A stretch of 64,000 nt of DNA, taken from the NCBI GenBank assembly GCA_035772785.1, contig JAOCPU010000001.1:2728001-2792000 (forward strand), read 5' to 3'. This document shows, in pieces, positions 35,730 to 47,826 of this stretch; the stretch's first letter is position 1, and each line of letters starts with the position of its first letter. Under the pieces are notes generated by a model that worked only from the letters and a program-made list of their open reading frames with translations, was not told the DNA's origin and searched no databases. Both the position numbers and the translations under genes were made by a program. This DNA comes from Phlebiopsis flavidoalba (lineage: Eukaryota; Basidiomycota; Agaricomycetes; Polyporales; Phanerochaetaceae).

Positions 35730-38700
35730 TCATGACGACGCAAAGAGTTTCACAGAGAGCCATCCGCGCCCGCGCTCGCCATGACAGGCAGCCCGCGGAT
35801 GGAAACTCGACCGCAAGCACGCCATCGCGCGCCTTCTCGCGGTGGCTGGATTGTAATTTCCTGCACGCAACGCACGGCTACCGAGGATGTCCCAGAACCG
35901 CACGGAGCAGTCGTGGCTCTGCTTGACACGAGCGCGAGAAGCCCGACGGCGAGCGTCGAGTGAGACAGGACGTCACGGCGTCCAGGTGCGCCGAGTAGGT
36001 ATGCAGTGCGTACATTGGCCTAGGGCGCGACGTTAGACACGATGATATCACTGAAGTGATCCGAGAGACCGTACCGGTTACGAAGGTCGAAGATACGCCG
36101 ATATTATAATTAGGCCTCGTAGTGGCTGTAGATACAAAAACGGGCAATAGGTTCTGAGATGTGAGACAATGCATGGTTAAATCTGACCGGCTGGATAACA
36201 AAGGTACGCGTAGGAGAGTAAAGGGGGGAAACCAAAAATTCGTTGTCAGACGATGCAACATAGTTTTACCTCATAACGTGAATTTGATTTGCAGGGCTAC
36301 GGAGGGCAACTCACATGGAGGAGCATCAGTCTTGAAGGTTAATAAAACCTCCTTGCCGGGTCCTCAAAGCTACATAGCAGATCTGATGACCGCACGAATG
36401 CATAGGTATGGACAACACAAGCGAAAAGTCTAGGGGAGGTCAAGAGTGAACTCGACCTTCCCAAGACGGAAAGAAGTAGACACAGGCAGTAGAGCATGGT
36501 TTCAATACAGGCCGAGGCTCACCCTGCGACATGCTCGCATCACGAGGGCCATCGAGACACCGACCACGACAGCGTTGAGTCGACCACGCCGCCCGACGGC
36601 ACCACTGACGATGCCCAGACCTTGACAGACCCATCGGCGACACACAGCTGATACAGCCGTGATCTCGTCGCGCCTGACGAACTGGCGCATTGACTGGTCC
36701 ACACACCGACGGTCCGCTATTTCTTTTATGCCCGATGAGCTGCGCCAGCCGCGCCGGGACGATGCGTAGGCGTCGTACGGCGCGCATACGGATACGTGTG
36801 CGCGGGCGCCTGCAAGGCACATAGATCCTGCACCCCCACAAGACGGCAATCGAACGGAGGATCACAGGGTACGCCAGAGTAGAGCAGGGTCGCTTCTAGA
36901 CGGGCGCTGTTGTACGAGGAGAGTTGCATGGCGGACGAGTGGCCCTTCTAGTGGCCAGCGCAGAGTGAGCTGGGTCCTCACCGTCCGTCAGTCGGCGGGC
37001 CCTGCAGGCGATACGGTCACGCTCATTAAGCCCGAGGGGCTGCTAGGGATAGGGGGATAAAGCTCACGACGCAGAGGAGGCCGAGGCCGGCTACGTCGAC
37101 ACTGCAGACAGATCTTGACGGTGTTGTCGTCGCCGCCTGTCGCGAGGCAGAGCTCGCCTCGTGTGATCGGGAAGGCCACGCGCGCACGTTGGCACGCGAG
37201 GTGGGCTAAGCGAGATTCGTCAGTACGATTGAGATGGGGGACGAATGAACGTGATTGCCAGTCCGAAGAATGAGAGGCCTCCTTGTACGTTTACCGCACG
37301 GAACTGGGGAGATGAAAAAACCATCACGCAAGAAGGACTGACACTTTCCCAGTGAGCGATCCGCTTCGCCTCCAGACCTTGAGCCCTCCTCGCTTCACCC
37401 ATTATCCGGACCCTCCTTCCCTCTCCACCTCTGTCTCATCTTCAGTACTTTCCATCCCTCTCATCATCTCTCGGACCGCCCTTTCCATGACGCAGCCCCG
37501 ATGATCCAGCCTCGCCCGTACCTGCCCCACGCGGGCCTGATCAGAAGCTCATCATGCGCTAACCCGCAGCTTCTCTCTCCACTGCCCGGTCTCGTCGGCA
37601 ACCACGGAAAAATCGCCGTCAGAGATCCAGGGACTGTGTCCGTTGCCCTCCGTCTCCTTGGACTCGATCTTAGCTGTTGATGACGGACTGTGCAGCTCTG
37701 GCGGCGCAGGTTGCAGAGACCAGACGGGTGCGACTGATTTGGGGTGCTGCATGCTCGACCCGAGCATGCCTGCACGGTCTAATGGGTTGCCTTGTGACGC
37801 AGTTGATGCCGGCGCGGACGGGGGGCCCGGAGAGCAGGCTGCTCATAGCCATTGAGGATATCGGGAACTCTTTACCGGCTTTCGGGCAATGACCTTGCGA
37901 GGACGACCGTTAAAGGCATCAAAGGGGGGAACGTTGGGGGTAGCGACAATGGGTTGGCGTTGTTCACCAGAGGGCGATTTGCCGTTTTGGTAGAGGGTTC
38001 ATTGCTTGTGGGGAAGTTAGATACGAGACCTCTTGTAGACATCTGTAGTTGTAGGATTAGCGTCGTTACAGCTCAATTTCATGAGGAACGTACTGTTTTA
38101 AGATAATCGCGGCTCCGTGCTCTGCTCTTTGGGTCACGTCCAGGCGGTGGCTTGCTCAACGTTCCAACAGGACCCGTCGACGAGGCCATTAGCAGGCCAG
38201 TTGGAGCCTGTAGACCACGTCTGAGTCTTTCTTGTCGGCCCAGCACCCCATTTGGAATTGATATTTGGCCTTCCGGGGGCAAAGGCGAGTCTGTACGATG
38301 TATGATGTCGGTATATCGCTTCTCGTGTGATGGCTGCCGCGCGCTCACCTTCGCTTCGGGGGGAGCTGCCGCTGCTACCCTCCTCCTTGTGGGACGAACC
38401 ACCCATCTGAGACTGTATCGCGGCTAGCTTGGTCGGGGGTACAGCTTGGGAGGCTGGCTGGCTCAGCTGTTTCGACCTGCACGCCGACACGTCAAGGTTT
38501 TGAACACGAAATGCCGCCGAGCACACGCACCGTTCGACTCGCAGCGCGTACTCGAGCATCTTGATGCGCGGCGCATGAGATCAAGCTTGACGTTATCGAA
38601 GGAGCGACGCTCGCCCTCGAGGAGGGCGATGCGGGCCTGGCGTGTGCAGGCCGTCAGACGCGACGTTCAGCAGACAAGATCCAGCCAGCCACGCACCCTC

Positions 38701-39177
38701 ATCTCTGCCCGTTCGATCTCCCACTCGTTGCGGTCGCGTTCATATCGCCGCCACTCAGTCTGCAGAAAGTGCAGCACGCTCGAGAGCGTGAAGTCCTGGC
38801 CGCCTCTGCGGCGGCGGTGGGATCTCTGACGGCTGGGGGGCCTAGTTGCTGCTGGGGGGACGCCCTGCTGCTGGCCCTGCTGGAGTTTCTGCTGGACCTG
38901 GAGGTTGGGGCCCAACATGGGGAGCTGGATGTGGTTCTGGCTGTGCTGGTTGTGTGCGGCAGCGAGGAAGAGGGACGAGGAGGACGAGAGAGGAGGACGA
39001 AGAGGCAGCTGCAGGCTTCAGATTCGGGCGCGGTGGTTGCCCCGCGTTGAGTTGCATCATGAAATTCCCAGCGTGCATTGTTTGGCTGAAACAAGCAACA
39101 CGCGCCGCGGCGGGGGTCTCGTCGTCGTCGCACACGTCGTCCAACGCTGCCCTCGCGTCGTCGGCAGGGTCAGACAC
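35730..39177 (-). CDS. Striatin-family STRIPAK scaffold (FAR8/PRO11-like)
   Basis: Scaffold of the STRIPAK phosphatase-kinase complex, which controls hyphal fusion and development in fungi. The N-terminal part (39177-38560) reads [15 protein letters not shown], a Gln/Pro-rich stretch, and then the striatin signature [20 protein letters not shown] followed by [12 protein letters not shown] shifted [11 protein letters not shown] lies in the coiled-coil/caveolin-binding region. A Ser-rich linker includes [20 protein letters not shown] and [15 protein letters not shown]. The C-terminal WD40 propeller is recognisable at [15 protein letters not shown] (about 37130), at [12 protein letters not shown] (about 36620), at [14 protein letters not shown] with [14 protein letters not shown] (about 35990-35890), and at the terminal GVLAVEF and [10 protein letters not shown] with the stop at 35730. 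Several blades are hard to read because of frame changes. Confidence 0.85.
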
Positions 39178-39923
39178 AGCGTAGGGGTCGCTCTTCGCTG
39201 GCTGGGCCTCTCTGTGGCGGCCGAGCCCTTTGATATTGCACGAAACTAAAACATTTCCGAGTGCCGGCAGATTGGAATATCAGACTAGCCCTGCCTGCAC
39301 CCCTTCGTCTTCTGTCCTCCTTACCACCACCACGTCGCGCCAGCCGCGCCCGTAGAGAACACAAGGAAAGGCACACAAATAGTTGGAATCCATGGCTATA
39401 AAGCACCGCTCTACCTGTATAGAATTCGTAACAACCAATATTGAAGTGGGAGAAGCGAGCCGCGAGCACAAATGCACGAGCAGGACGACTATGATATAAG
39501 ACTAAGTACCAGAGAGCAGGAATGATCACAAAGACGCAACGAATGGGAGGGGCAGAAATGGGCTGTGTGCGCTGCAAAACACTAAAGCGATGTGTGTTCG
39601 AGTATGTAGATAGCTCATTAGTGGGGTGTGGGACGACGGCTGCTATGCGTGCCTATGGGTGTTGAGAGGGACGAGAGAGAAACCAGTAAGGAAAGAAAGG
39701 AGTGGGATTCGTTAATCTCAAAGGACAATTCAACGCAAGAGAGGCATGTTAACCTGCAATGCTCCGAATGAAGAGAAGAGATAAAATACGGGCAAAAAAA
39801 CACCGTGTGTGGCAGAATGGGAAACGTGGAATAAACACATCTTGTGCAGGTGCATAGCACCCGCGGAGACGATCCCATCGGAGCCAGGCCCTTTGTTTGG
39901 TAGAGCATTCGATATAATATACC

Positions 39924-41777
39924 TTAGATCTCCAGAGGCTCATGCGAGCGAGCCTCGAAGCCGGAACGCTGGGTCTGGCTCTTCTTTTCTCTCCCGCCTG
40001 CTCTCAAAGCCTCCAATGCCCGGTCCACGGGGCTGGCGCACGACGCCCGAGTCAAGGCCCGCGACACTGGGACGGCAGACTGGGCACGGGGGGAATCGTG
40101 CGTTGCCGAACGCACTGTTGCTGCCGAACAGCGCAGCAAGGGGAACACGTCCGCCGGGAGAGCGCCGGGAGGGGGAGACGCGATGGTCGCATAGCCCTCG
40201 CGAATGTTGCCGTTCGAGGCGCGCGTCGCGAGGCGCGGCGCCTGCGACTGCAGCGTCTTCATGTCGGGCATCGATTTCTTCATGCGCAGCGAGTTCGCCT
40301 GTGCGCCCGCGGAGAGGTACGACGAGGGCGCGCGGGAAAGCGGCTGGCGCACGCCGGCGCTCTGGGGTGGCTGCTGCGAACAGCTATCAGCATGGCAGGC
40401 CTGTGCGTGTCAACAGAAAAACTTACTGTGCTTGCTGGGTCGATACGGGTCACGACGGCATGGCGCTCGTCGCCCTCGCCGAGAGAGTAGTGGTACACAC
40501 CGGAGCTTCTGTGCAACAAGGTGCACGACGCGTCGCTGCCGGGGCGAGAGCGTCCTTGGAGAAGGCCAGCTCATCGCGCATGTGGTCGTCCTCTGAAGAG
40601 CAGAATGCGGGAATAGATCTCGAGCGTGGACGGATCATTCAGGTCAAGCTCGTTGGACGGCGACTTTGAGGCCTCCCGGGGTCGTCGGGGGCAGAGGCGA
40701 CGTACTGAGCGCGTACGGTCCGGGGGTCGGGAGCTGGGGAACTGGCGGGACCGGCGGGGGCGAGTTACTGCTGGTGGGGCGGGAACGGGGAAGTACCCGA
40801 GAACGAGCGCGAGGGCGTGAACGGTGGCGGAGCAATGGTGGGCCCAAAGTCGTCGTAGGGCGACTGCACCTGTTGCTGGTGCATCGCGTCAACCTGCTCC
40901 TTCTCGAGCTGCATCGAGCGCATGCGGCGGAGGGCCTTCTCGTCGCTCGATGCGCTCCTTCTTCGCCCGCTTGTAGAACCTTTTTTGTACTCTAGCGCGC
41001 AGCTTGCGTCCCCCTGGACGTCGAAGCCCATTGAGCGCCGCACACGACAGCATCCGCATCGACGGACTGGCGGAAGTTGGCGAAGGCAAGGCCGCGGAAC
41101 TGGCCCGACTGGTCGAGGTGATAGTTGAACGCGTACGGCGTCGGGATCGACAAGGAAGCCTGGCGGAGCAGACAGCAGAGATGACGATCAGTACTGGAAC
41201 AACTAGCACAGGCAGAACACGACGAACAATGATATCGCAGCAAGGTCTCGCGTTTTTTTTTTTGACGTTGAATGGTCATGTTCTTGATGACGATCGCAGT
41301 GGGTATAATCTCGTCGTCCAGACCTCCCTGGCCAGGTGTGCCCGGTCCAATGCCTGGGGTCATGGACCTCGGCCCTCCAATGACGGGCGAGTCCCCAGAG
41401 GAGGAAATGTCCGAGTTATTGTTGGGGGACAGAGAGCGGGTTGTCTGGGATGGAGAACGGAGTTGTCGAGCCATTGCTGCATAACGAGAGGGCCGGCTGA
41501 GATTCATCGTCCAGGATAGAGCTGGGAAATGTTACGCACGCTGGGAAGACCACCACGCATGGGTCTTGTTCTTCAAAGGCGACTGACTGATGTTGAGCGG
41601 ATTGTACTGGGATTGGCAGGAATGGGAGGGATGTAGAGAAATGGTACGGGTTCCTGCCGTTACCGCTGCCGCCGCCACTGCCTTCGTAATCGTAGCTTCA
41701 TGAAGACGTTGCTGATGGGATGGCTTGGAAGAGAGCGACAGGGTAGAGATATCCGGAGTTGACGAAGAGCTGGTCAT
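39924..41777 (-). CDS. PIN4/Cip2-like RNA-binding protein (RRM)
   Basis: RRM protein of the fungal Pin4/Mdt1-Cip1/Cip2 group, linked in yeasts to mRNA control, the DNA-damage response and stress. The start MTSSSSTPDISTLSLSS precedes a Ser-rich region (SPNNNSDISSSGDSPVIGG). The RRM opens DDEIIPTAIVIKN, passes through ETLLDI and, after an intron, SLSIPTPYAFNYHLDQSG. It continues with FRGLAFANFRQSVDADAVV and EKALRRMRSMQLEKEQVDAM. The C-terminal conserved block includes KDDHMRDELAFSKD and VYHYSLGEGDERHAVVTRID. The gene ends near SLRMKKSMPDMKTLQSQAPR and PLEI. RNP1 corresponds to FRGLAFANF. The RNP2 loop is disturbed by an A11 run (T11 on the plus strand, near 41251), where the expected reading is close to KNIPFNVKRETLL. 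Confidence 0.82.
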
Positions 41778-43420
41778 AATCTGAATGGACGGACGAGAAG
41801 ACCTTGCTGGGACTGTACAAGTGTGAGCCAAAAACCGAGGCGATTGTTCGTGAACACAGAAAAACTCGTTAGAGAATTAGGAAGGCTAGGCGAAATTGAA
41901 ACGGCGAGGTCGGGAGAGAATGCGAGCAGAGAAGATGGTCGTCGATGAGCAAAAACGTGGACTGTGTCGTTGGCGCCATTTACCTCTTCCGCACAAACTC
42001 TCATCACGGGAATTGATTTCTCTCAGCAGAACACTGTGAATAATCTTTGACGGCTGATGCTGGTGCGCGAGGCCTTGTTCCCCAGCTCTCAGACGGCACG
42101 ACTCACATGCCATGGCACGGACATTGCGGGTGTTGGGGCGACTCAGGGCTCACTCGGAGCCAGGTGGCAACAATCTCTCGTTCCCTCCGCACTCTGGAAA
42201 GCCGCAGAACTCATTCTACGTTGTCTTGGAAGCCGTTGCATTGCAGTATCGGCGCACTGAGACCATTGAGTGTGCCTGAAACACTTTACAGTCGAATGTG
42301 TACCCTTCCTTCTAACCAGTCTACCAGACTCCCATAAATTGGCCCGCACTGCCTTTTCGGGTAATCTGCTGCGGGCTGTGCACAAGACAAAGCGTGTTTG
42401 CGTAATGACAACGAGATTAGAACTTGAACAAAACTTCGAGCTTAACCTCTTTTATGAGACGGTTAAGTGTATAAATTGGGAGCATGAAGTATTTGCAGTG
42501 CATTGAAAATCAGCTTATATTCGATGTGGGCGATATCATTCACTCATGGGTCAAAAGGTTTTTAAAATTGTGGAGGTAAAGACAACCGGTCAACCGAGGA
42601 CGTTTATTTGCGTCTTTTGAAAGTTGCCTTGAGCACATTCAGAAGCCAGAAGAACACAGCGTCATTGATCAATTGTGATGAAAGTCAATTATAATTACAG
42701 CAGATGTGGTAAAACTCGGCCCCCACTACAGCTCGGAAGCGGCGTTGCATAGCTGTCCTGGATTAGGGAATTTCAAGATAAGATTACTGTCGGATTAGCA
42801 TACGCAAGAAGTAGATTCCACTCGTAATTGACGGAGTCCAAGGACATTGCCTTTCCTATGCCCTCGGTGTCCTGTTTTTTCTTACGCAGTGCCCGAGGAT
42901 ACTCTTACTACGATCACTGCGCTGAACGAGGCGGAGATAGACGGTTCCGCAGTGCAGGGGGCTTCCCCGGTCAAGTGCATCAGTACGGTGTCAGCGCGCG
43001 GGCCTGTGCTCCAGCTAACCTCGGAGTATACAGTTCCCAGGCCACTATCAGCACACCGTACTCTTTCCGCGACCACAGTCACCCTTTCTCTTCTTCAATC
43101 CATTCCGGTCGTTCCGTAAGTCGTATATCACCGTAAAAGCCTCAGACACTTCAGTAGGACATGTCGCGGAGGGGCAAATTCTGTAAGTGGTGATTCATTG
43201 CGAGTATTCCCGACTCACTTTAAACTTCGCGCAGTCGGGTTGGGCAAAACAGCAATCTGTACGGTTTGCTCCTCCACCTGGGCCGCCGCCAAATTGGCAG
43301 GAGTGGAATGCGCCCCCTGGCCCCGCCGACCCGCCTATGCAATGCCGAGCCATCCCAGTCTTAGATCAGACGAGCCAGTAAGAAAGCCTCTCGACCGCAA
43401 GACTCTACATCCCAGGTTCC
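41778..43420. other. Intergenic stretch with an unplaced exon-like segment
   Basis: Between the divergent PIN4-like gene and the GAT-domain gene. From 41,780 to 42,780 nothing is recognised. From about 42,890 to 43,390 there are protein-like segments (EDTLTTITALNEAEIDGSAV; later FAPPPGPPPNWQEWNAPPGP) that may be 5' exons of the GAT gene, but I cannot assign a domain to them. Confidence 0.3.
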
Positions 43421-43423
43421 CGT

Positions 43424-43850
43424 AAATAAATCATGAGGACGAGGTTAGGCGAATAGCGAAGACGTGCAGGACGGCGAGGGGAAAACGCACAGGTGCTCCA
43501 GGAGTCACTCCTGTACACCAGTGCAGAGGAAGCCAAGGAGAACAGCCTGGTACAGGTACGCTCATGACCCATCGTTTGCTTTGGAAACCCCGCGTATACG
43601 AGCAACCGTGCAGGAGTTCCTCAAGAATTCCGAAATGCCGCAATGCCCAGGAGCAGATATCCTCCAACATCCCGTGGGCCACATTGCAGGCCGAACGGGA
43701 CTCAGTCGAGCCAATACGGCGGAAAGCGAGGAGGAAACGTCTTCTGGCCGATCTACTCGCAGCAAACGAAGTCCTGCTCGATGCCCTCAAGATGTACGAT
43801 GATCTTGGAAACCAGGAGAAACGCGACCGCGAAAGGGCCGAACAGAAGGT
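43424..43850 (+). CDS. GAT-domain adaptor protein (LSB5/GGA/TOM1-like), partial
   Basis: GAT domains bind ubiquitin and small GTPases in endosomal or endocytic sorting adaptors. The visible part reads HEDEVRRIAKTCRTARG, then, one base out of phase, NAQVLQESLLYTSAEEAKEN. After an intron it continues EQISSNIPWATLQAERDSVE and LLADLLAANEVLLDALKMYD. This is the three-helix GAT pattern, including the conserved IPWAT. One extra A in the AAAA run 43482-43485 accounts for the shift. I could not find the upstream VHS domain such proteins usually have; it may sit in degraded sequence before 43,400 or be absent. The next feature downstream is another endocytic protein gene, so the C-terminus of this one is unclear. 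Confidence 0.6.
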
Positions 43851-43907
43851 GAGCCGTCCATCCTCACTGGCTCTCTCCCTACGTCGTGCTCACGCCCACA
43901 CTCAGCA

Positions 43908-45805
43908 ATGCGCACCTTGGAGGCCATCACGTCGTACTCTCCCACACCATCTGAAGCGGAGTTGATAGACCGCATCTTTGCCCTCGTGGACCCGCAGAAC
44001 TCTGGCTCAATCCGCCCAGATGCTGGCGCACGACTCTTCCTGGGCGCGAACCTTCCGTACGACACACTGCAGGCCATATGGGACATTGCAAATGTGGAGG
44101 AGAATCCCTCTAGTACGGAAAAAAATACTGCGTAGGAATCGCGCGATCAGACTTGTTGGTCACATTCAGAACGGTGAAGAGTTTCAGCGAAGAGCTCGTC
44201 ACAAAAAGGTGCCAGAATCGACTGCGACATGTTACTCGTTACTAAAGCTTGGTGCTCGTAGTTGGACCTATTGCAGTGATCGAGGGCTTAGACCATAGTC
44301 CAGCAGGGTATTCTCAGAACCCTCCGCAGCTGCCGAGTCGGGAGTAGTAGACACACCAGTCCTCCACCTCAGTCGCGCCCGTCACTCCTCACGCTTTGAG
44401 TGACCTCCCACCCCTGACAGAGAAGGACCGACAGAAGTTCATGACTATATTCCAGCGAAGTGGGCCGGAAGGCGGTGTACTGAGTGGTAAGCCATGCCCA
44501 CAAACACGATTTAATGGGCGATGTTGACGGAATACATCAGGACCTCGCGCACGCGAAGTTCTCGTTAAGTCAAGGCTACAAACACCGATGTGCTCGGTGA
44601 GATATGGTCAGCGCAGACCTTCTCTAACGTATTTCCATTTTATGAACATTTACTCTAGGGAGATTGCACCCGACATACAATCCCAAGGGCCATCTCGACG
44701 CACCAGCTTTCACTATTGCCATTGTACCTCAAGTGGCAAGCGTGCATGTCTTGGCAAAATCTGGGACCACGGATCTCAGCCTGTCCTGTCCAAGGCGCTC
44801 TTATGGACCAGGCAAGCATTGTATCTGACTCAACAACGCACAGTACTTGACGCCACAACTACGGGCCCACGACGCGAGCCATCTCCACACTCGAGGGGGT
44901 CTTCCGGGCAACTACCGCAGACGGCGAGCACTGACCCCATCAGGTAGGCGAGGGAAGCCCGGAGCACGAGCAAAGCAACGAGCCCTTCGGTGACGGTGTA
45001 ACTCGTCGTCGTCGAGGGGTGGTTCATGGTGTCACCTCTTACTGTATCGCCAGCTTATGACCTGGACGAAGGTAAGACCAAGGGCTTCCTGCCAAACCCA
45101 ATGATCGATGAATATCCGGCCGAACGATGCTAGATGACCGGGCAGGCCCAGCTTGAGCCCTCTATCACCGTCCATAGGCATGCCCCCGCCTCATGGCCTG
45201 CCCTACGCCCAATATCCCCCGCTGAGTTCCCTCGGCAATCGACGATATTCAGGCTCAACACGAGCCACAGGTCCGAGCCGATACCACTGTCCGTGGTTTC
45301 ATGCGCGAGACCCGATGTCATTACAGAGGGCTGGCACGTGGTGACGTCATCGCCGGCGGACAAAGCGGAGCCCGGCACATAGTTCTTTGCACACACTCCG
45401 ACCCGAGTGAGGACAAAAGGGCTTCAATCGAGGGAGAGTGTACGCCAGCCGTCACGGCCTTTCCTCTCAAGTCCCAAAGCTCCCCACCCGAGGAAGCGTA
45501 GCACGGCGTCTAGGATAGGTCTCTTCCCTCACGGTCCCATGAACCCAACCACTTGACCACTTTGCTCCAGGGACCTCGAGCGGATGGATCATCGACGCTG
45601 CGATGGCACACGCCTCATGACGAAGGAAGAGTTTTTTGCGATCAATCCGCGAGGTTCCTCGTGCGCGAGTCATAAGCTCTCGAGGCAAAAGAAATGCAGG
45701 GCGGGAAATACCAATACCGAGCTTCCATCCTCGCTGGTGCCCCCGACCGAAAATGTAATCTGCCCGAGGTCGTCCTCGCAGGAGCACGAGCACGGCCGCC
45801 TCTAG
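43908..45805 (+). CDS. Second EH-domain protein (Eps15/EDE1-like), degenerate or indel-rich
   Basis: Paralogue-like gene with the same EH1-EH2-EH3 order as the EDE1 gene 15 kb upstream. EH1 starts at the ATG: MRTLEAITSYSPTPSEAELI, then NLPYDTLQAIWDIANVEEN and IRLVGHIQNGEEF. EH2 has LSDLPPLTEKDRQKFMTIF and GPEGGVLSGPRAREVLVKSR, then a shifted GHLDAPAFTIAI. EH3 is only faintly readable (WHVVTSSPADKAE, later SEDKRASIEGE and LMTKEEF, then LPSSLVPPT). EH2 aligns closely with EDE1 EH2 (GPTSGVLTGDKAREVFVKSK). No coiled coil or UBA is visible before the sequence loses coding character near 45,830, so it is shorter than EDE1. It could be a truncated duplicate, a Pan1-group or other short EH protein, or a pseudogene. 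Confidence 0.6.
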
Positions 45806-46224
45806 GCCTCATACAGGCCCCACGACGCCAGTGCGTGCCTGCGCAGGAAGCCGGAACGATCTAGTGAACGCCACCGCCGCCCTACGATGAGAATTTGGGT
45901 GTGGCTGAGGCTGCTGCGTGATCTGACTGGTGAACACTACCTGTTGAATGGACTCGAGCAAGTGATTATTTATGGACTTAACCTCTCCAAAGACACAACA
46001 CCGATCTCTGTGTATATTAGCCTCGCATTTCGTTCCCCCACGTACAGGTCGGTCGTAGCCAGCTCCTAAGAACTACCTAACACACCGAACGACTGTCAAA
46101 CAAATTATGTGCTCTGCTACAGAAATCTACCAATTCCGAGACCAAACAGGGACAGCCCCAAACACCTCTCACCCGCGAAATCCCGCGGATCGTAGACCGA
46201 ACGACCTGGCAGTGCCTCCCACCC
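45806..46224. other. Short intergenic region upstream of NUC1
   Basis: No gene is recognised. It presumably carries the NUC1 promoter and leader. Confidence 0.3.
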
Positions 46225-47659
46225 ATGCGCCGCAGCCCAACCATACGTGCACGGCCGCCTGCGTCGCCGTCCGGACCGCACCTCGGTCGGACGGACACGG
46301 GCGTCACGCGACCGCACCAAGCGACAGGCGCTTCAAAGCCGCCGATACCCGCAATTCCCCCGCCAGGCCAACACCCGCCGCGCCGCCAACACGCGCCGCC
46401 GCCGCTCGTGCAGACGCAGCCGGCGGGCGACAACCGCGGGCTTTCGCGGGTCCGGGCACGCTCGTGTCGGCTCGAAGCGGAGGTGCTGAAAGCACGGGCA
46501 TCCGGGGCCCGTCGTTGGACACATCGTGCGTAAGGCGTATTCGCGCGGCGTACGACAGGCGGCTGCGGCATCCTGCGTGGGTGCGTGCTGGTTTCTCTCT
46601 GGCGTATGGCGGAGCTCATAGTATTGGTGTAGACTGCCGAGCATCTAACTCTCGCGTCCGGCTGGTTAAGACGGGGCGGCGAGAAAAGAGAGAGCGGGGA
46701 CAGGGCAAAGTCTGCGCGTTCGTGGAGGACGCGGCCGTACTCCCCGGAGCCGTTCCGTGCGAAGTTTGAAGGATTACTTCAGGAGTGGGTATGACCGGGG
46801 GCATATGTGTCGTTATGACTAGGTAGCGTATGTCTACATCCTTCTGATTACTGACATGATTACTGTCTCTAGGGTCCCCGCTGCAGATGCTAAAATATCG
46901 CAGGTATGTGTGCACTTCACTAGCCGTGGCGTCAACCCCTCAACTGAACAATACTGGGTAGGACGCGATGGACGAGACGTTCCTTCTCACAAACATTGCG
47001 CCGCAAGTAGGCGAAGGGTTTAAATCGTCATTTGTAAGCTTAATTGAACTCACAGATCCACTTTCCATTCATGTGTTATGTAGATTGGGCATACCTCGAG
47101 GACTGGTGTCGCCGGCTCTCACAGGCACCTTTGCAGACGTCTACGTTTTCACAGTGCCATTGTACCTCCCCAAGCTTGACGCAGACGGCAAATGGCGCGT
47201 GGTGAGCATCTTCCGTCCCTTAACTCATGATTCAGAGAGTAACAACGTCTACCATTGAGCACCACGAAGTGATCGGCACGCCACCGAGCATAGCCGTTCC
47301 TACTCACTTTGCAAAGGTCGTTCTCACGTCCAGGCCCTCGTCACCGTCGTCACCACACATACCCGAGATTTCGACCGGCGCGTTCGTCCTCCCCAACGCT
47401 GCCATACCGGACCAGGCCAACCTCGAGAACTTTGTGGTTCCCGGTGGGTACCCTGCTCTTCGGAATTTTGTTTTAATATTGATTTGTGGGACCCGCAGTG
47501 GAGGCGGTTGAATAAAGGCGGCCGGCCTGACGTTCTTCTCAGACGAGATCAAGGCTGCTTCAAAACATATCTGCAAGACCACCACAGTGTGAGGTCATCA
47601 TTCGTAGGTTTGACGACGCGCAAAAGAACACGCGCAAGGCGATTTCCGCACCCAAGTAA
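46225..47659 (+). CDS. NUC1: NUC1 / endonuclease G, mitochondrial beta-beta-alpha-metal nuclease
   Basis: Non-specific DNA/RNA nuclease of mitochondria. A Pro- and Arg-rich N-terminal region (46225-46480) suits a targeting sequence and linker. Conserved parts are GHPGPVV with VRKAYS, AYDRRLRHPAW, RGQGKVCAFVEDAAV and EPFRAKFEGLLQ. The active site YDRGHM is joined across an intron to VPAADAKISQ. Then come DAMDETFLLTNIAPQVGEGF, VYVFTVPLYLPKLDADGKWR and YEVIGTPPSIAVPTHFAKVV-type sequence, which is split (the written frame reads HHEVIGTPPSIAVPTHFAKV). FVLPNAAIPDQANLENFVVP, LTFFSDEIKAASKHICKTTT and RRFDDAQK precede the stop at 47657-47659. The DRGH motif is intact. Frameshifts include one extra A at 46489-46491. 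The start codon is uncertain. Confidence 0.9.
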
Positions 47660-47826
47660 ACGAGGTCTACTCCTCTCTACTCGCCCCGCAGTCAAGGGCT
47701 TACGCACCGACACTCACCAAAAACAAGACCCTTCACAATGCTTCTCGACGGCTAAGTTCACACATTAGAACATTACAGCATCTAATAGCATAAGCGAGAG
47801 CACGACAGTGTGAAAGCGGGATAAAA

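Noticed and set aside
39809..40669. 286-residue plus-strand ORF
   Set aside because: Antisense to the PIN4-like coding region; low-complexity Arg/Ser/Ala translation typical of a GC-rich shadow frame.
41248..41262. T11 run as a functional terminator or tract
   Set aside because: It lies inside the RRM exon of the PIN4-like gene, where the family has KNIPFNVK; best read as a homopolymer length error.
46107..46769. 220-residue plus-strand ORF as an independent gene
   Set aside because: Its right part (AYDRRLRHPAW, GQGKVCAFVEDAAV) is a NUC1 exon in one of several shifted frames; the left part is GC-rich low complexity.
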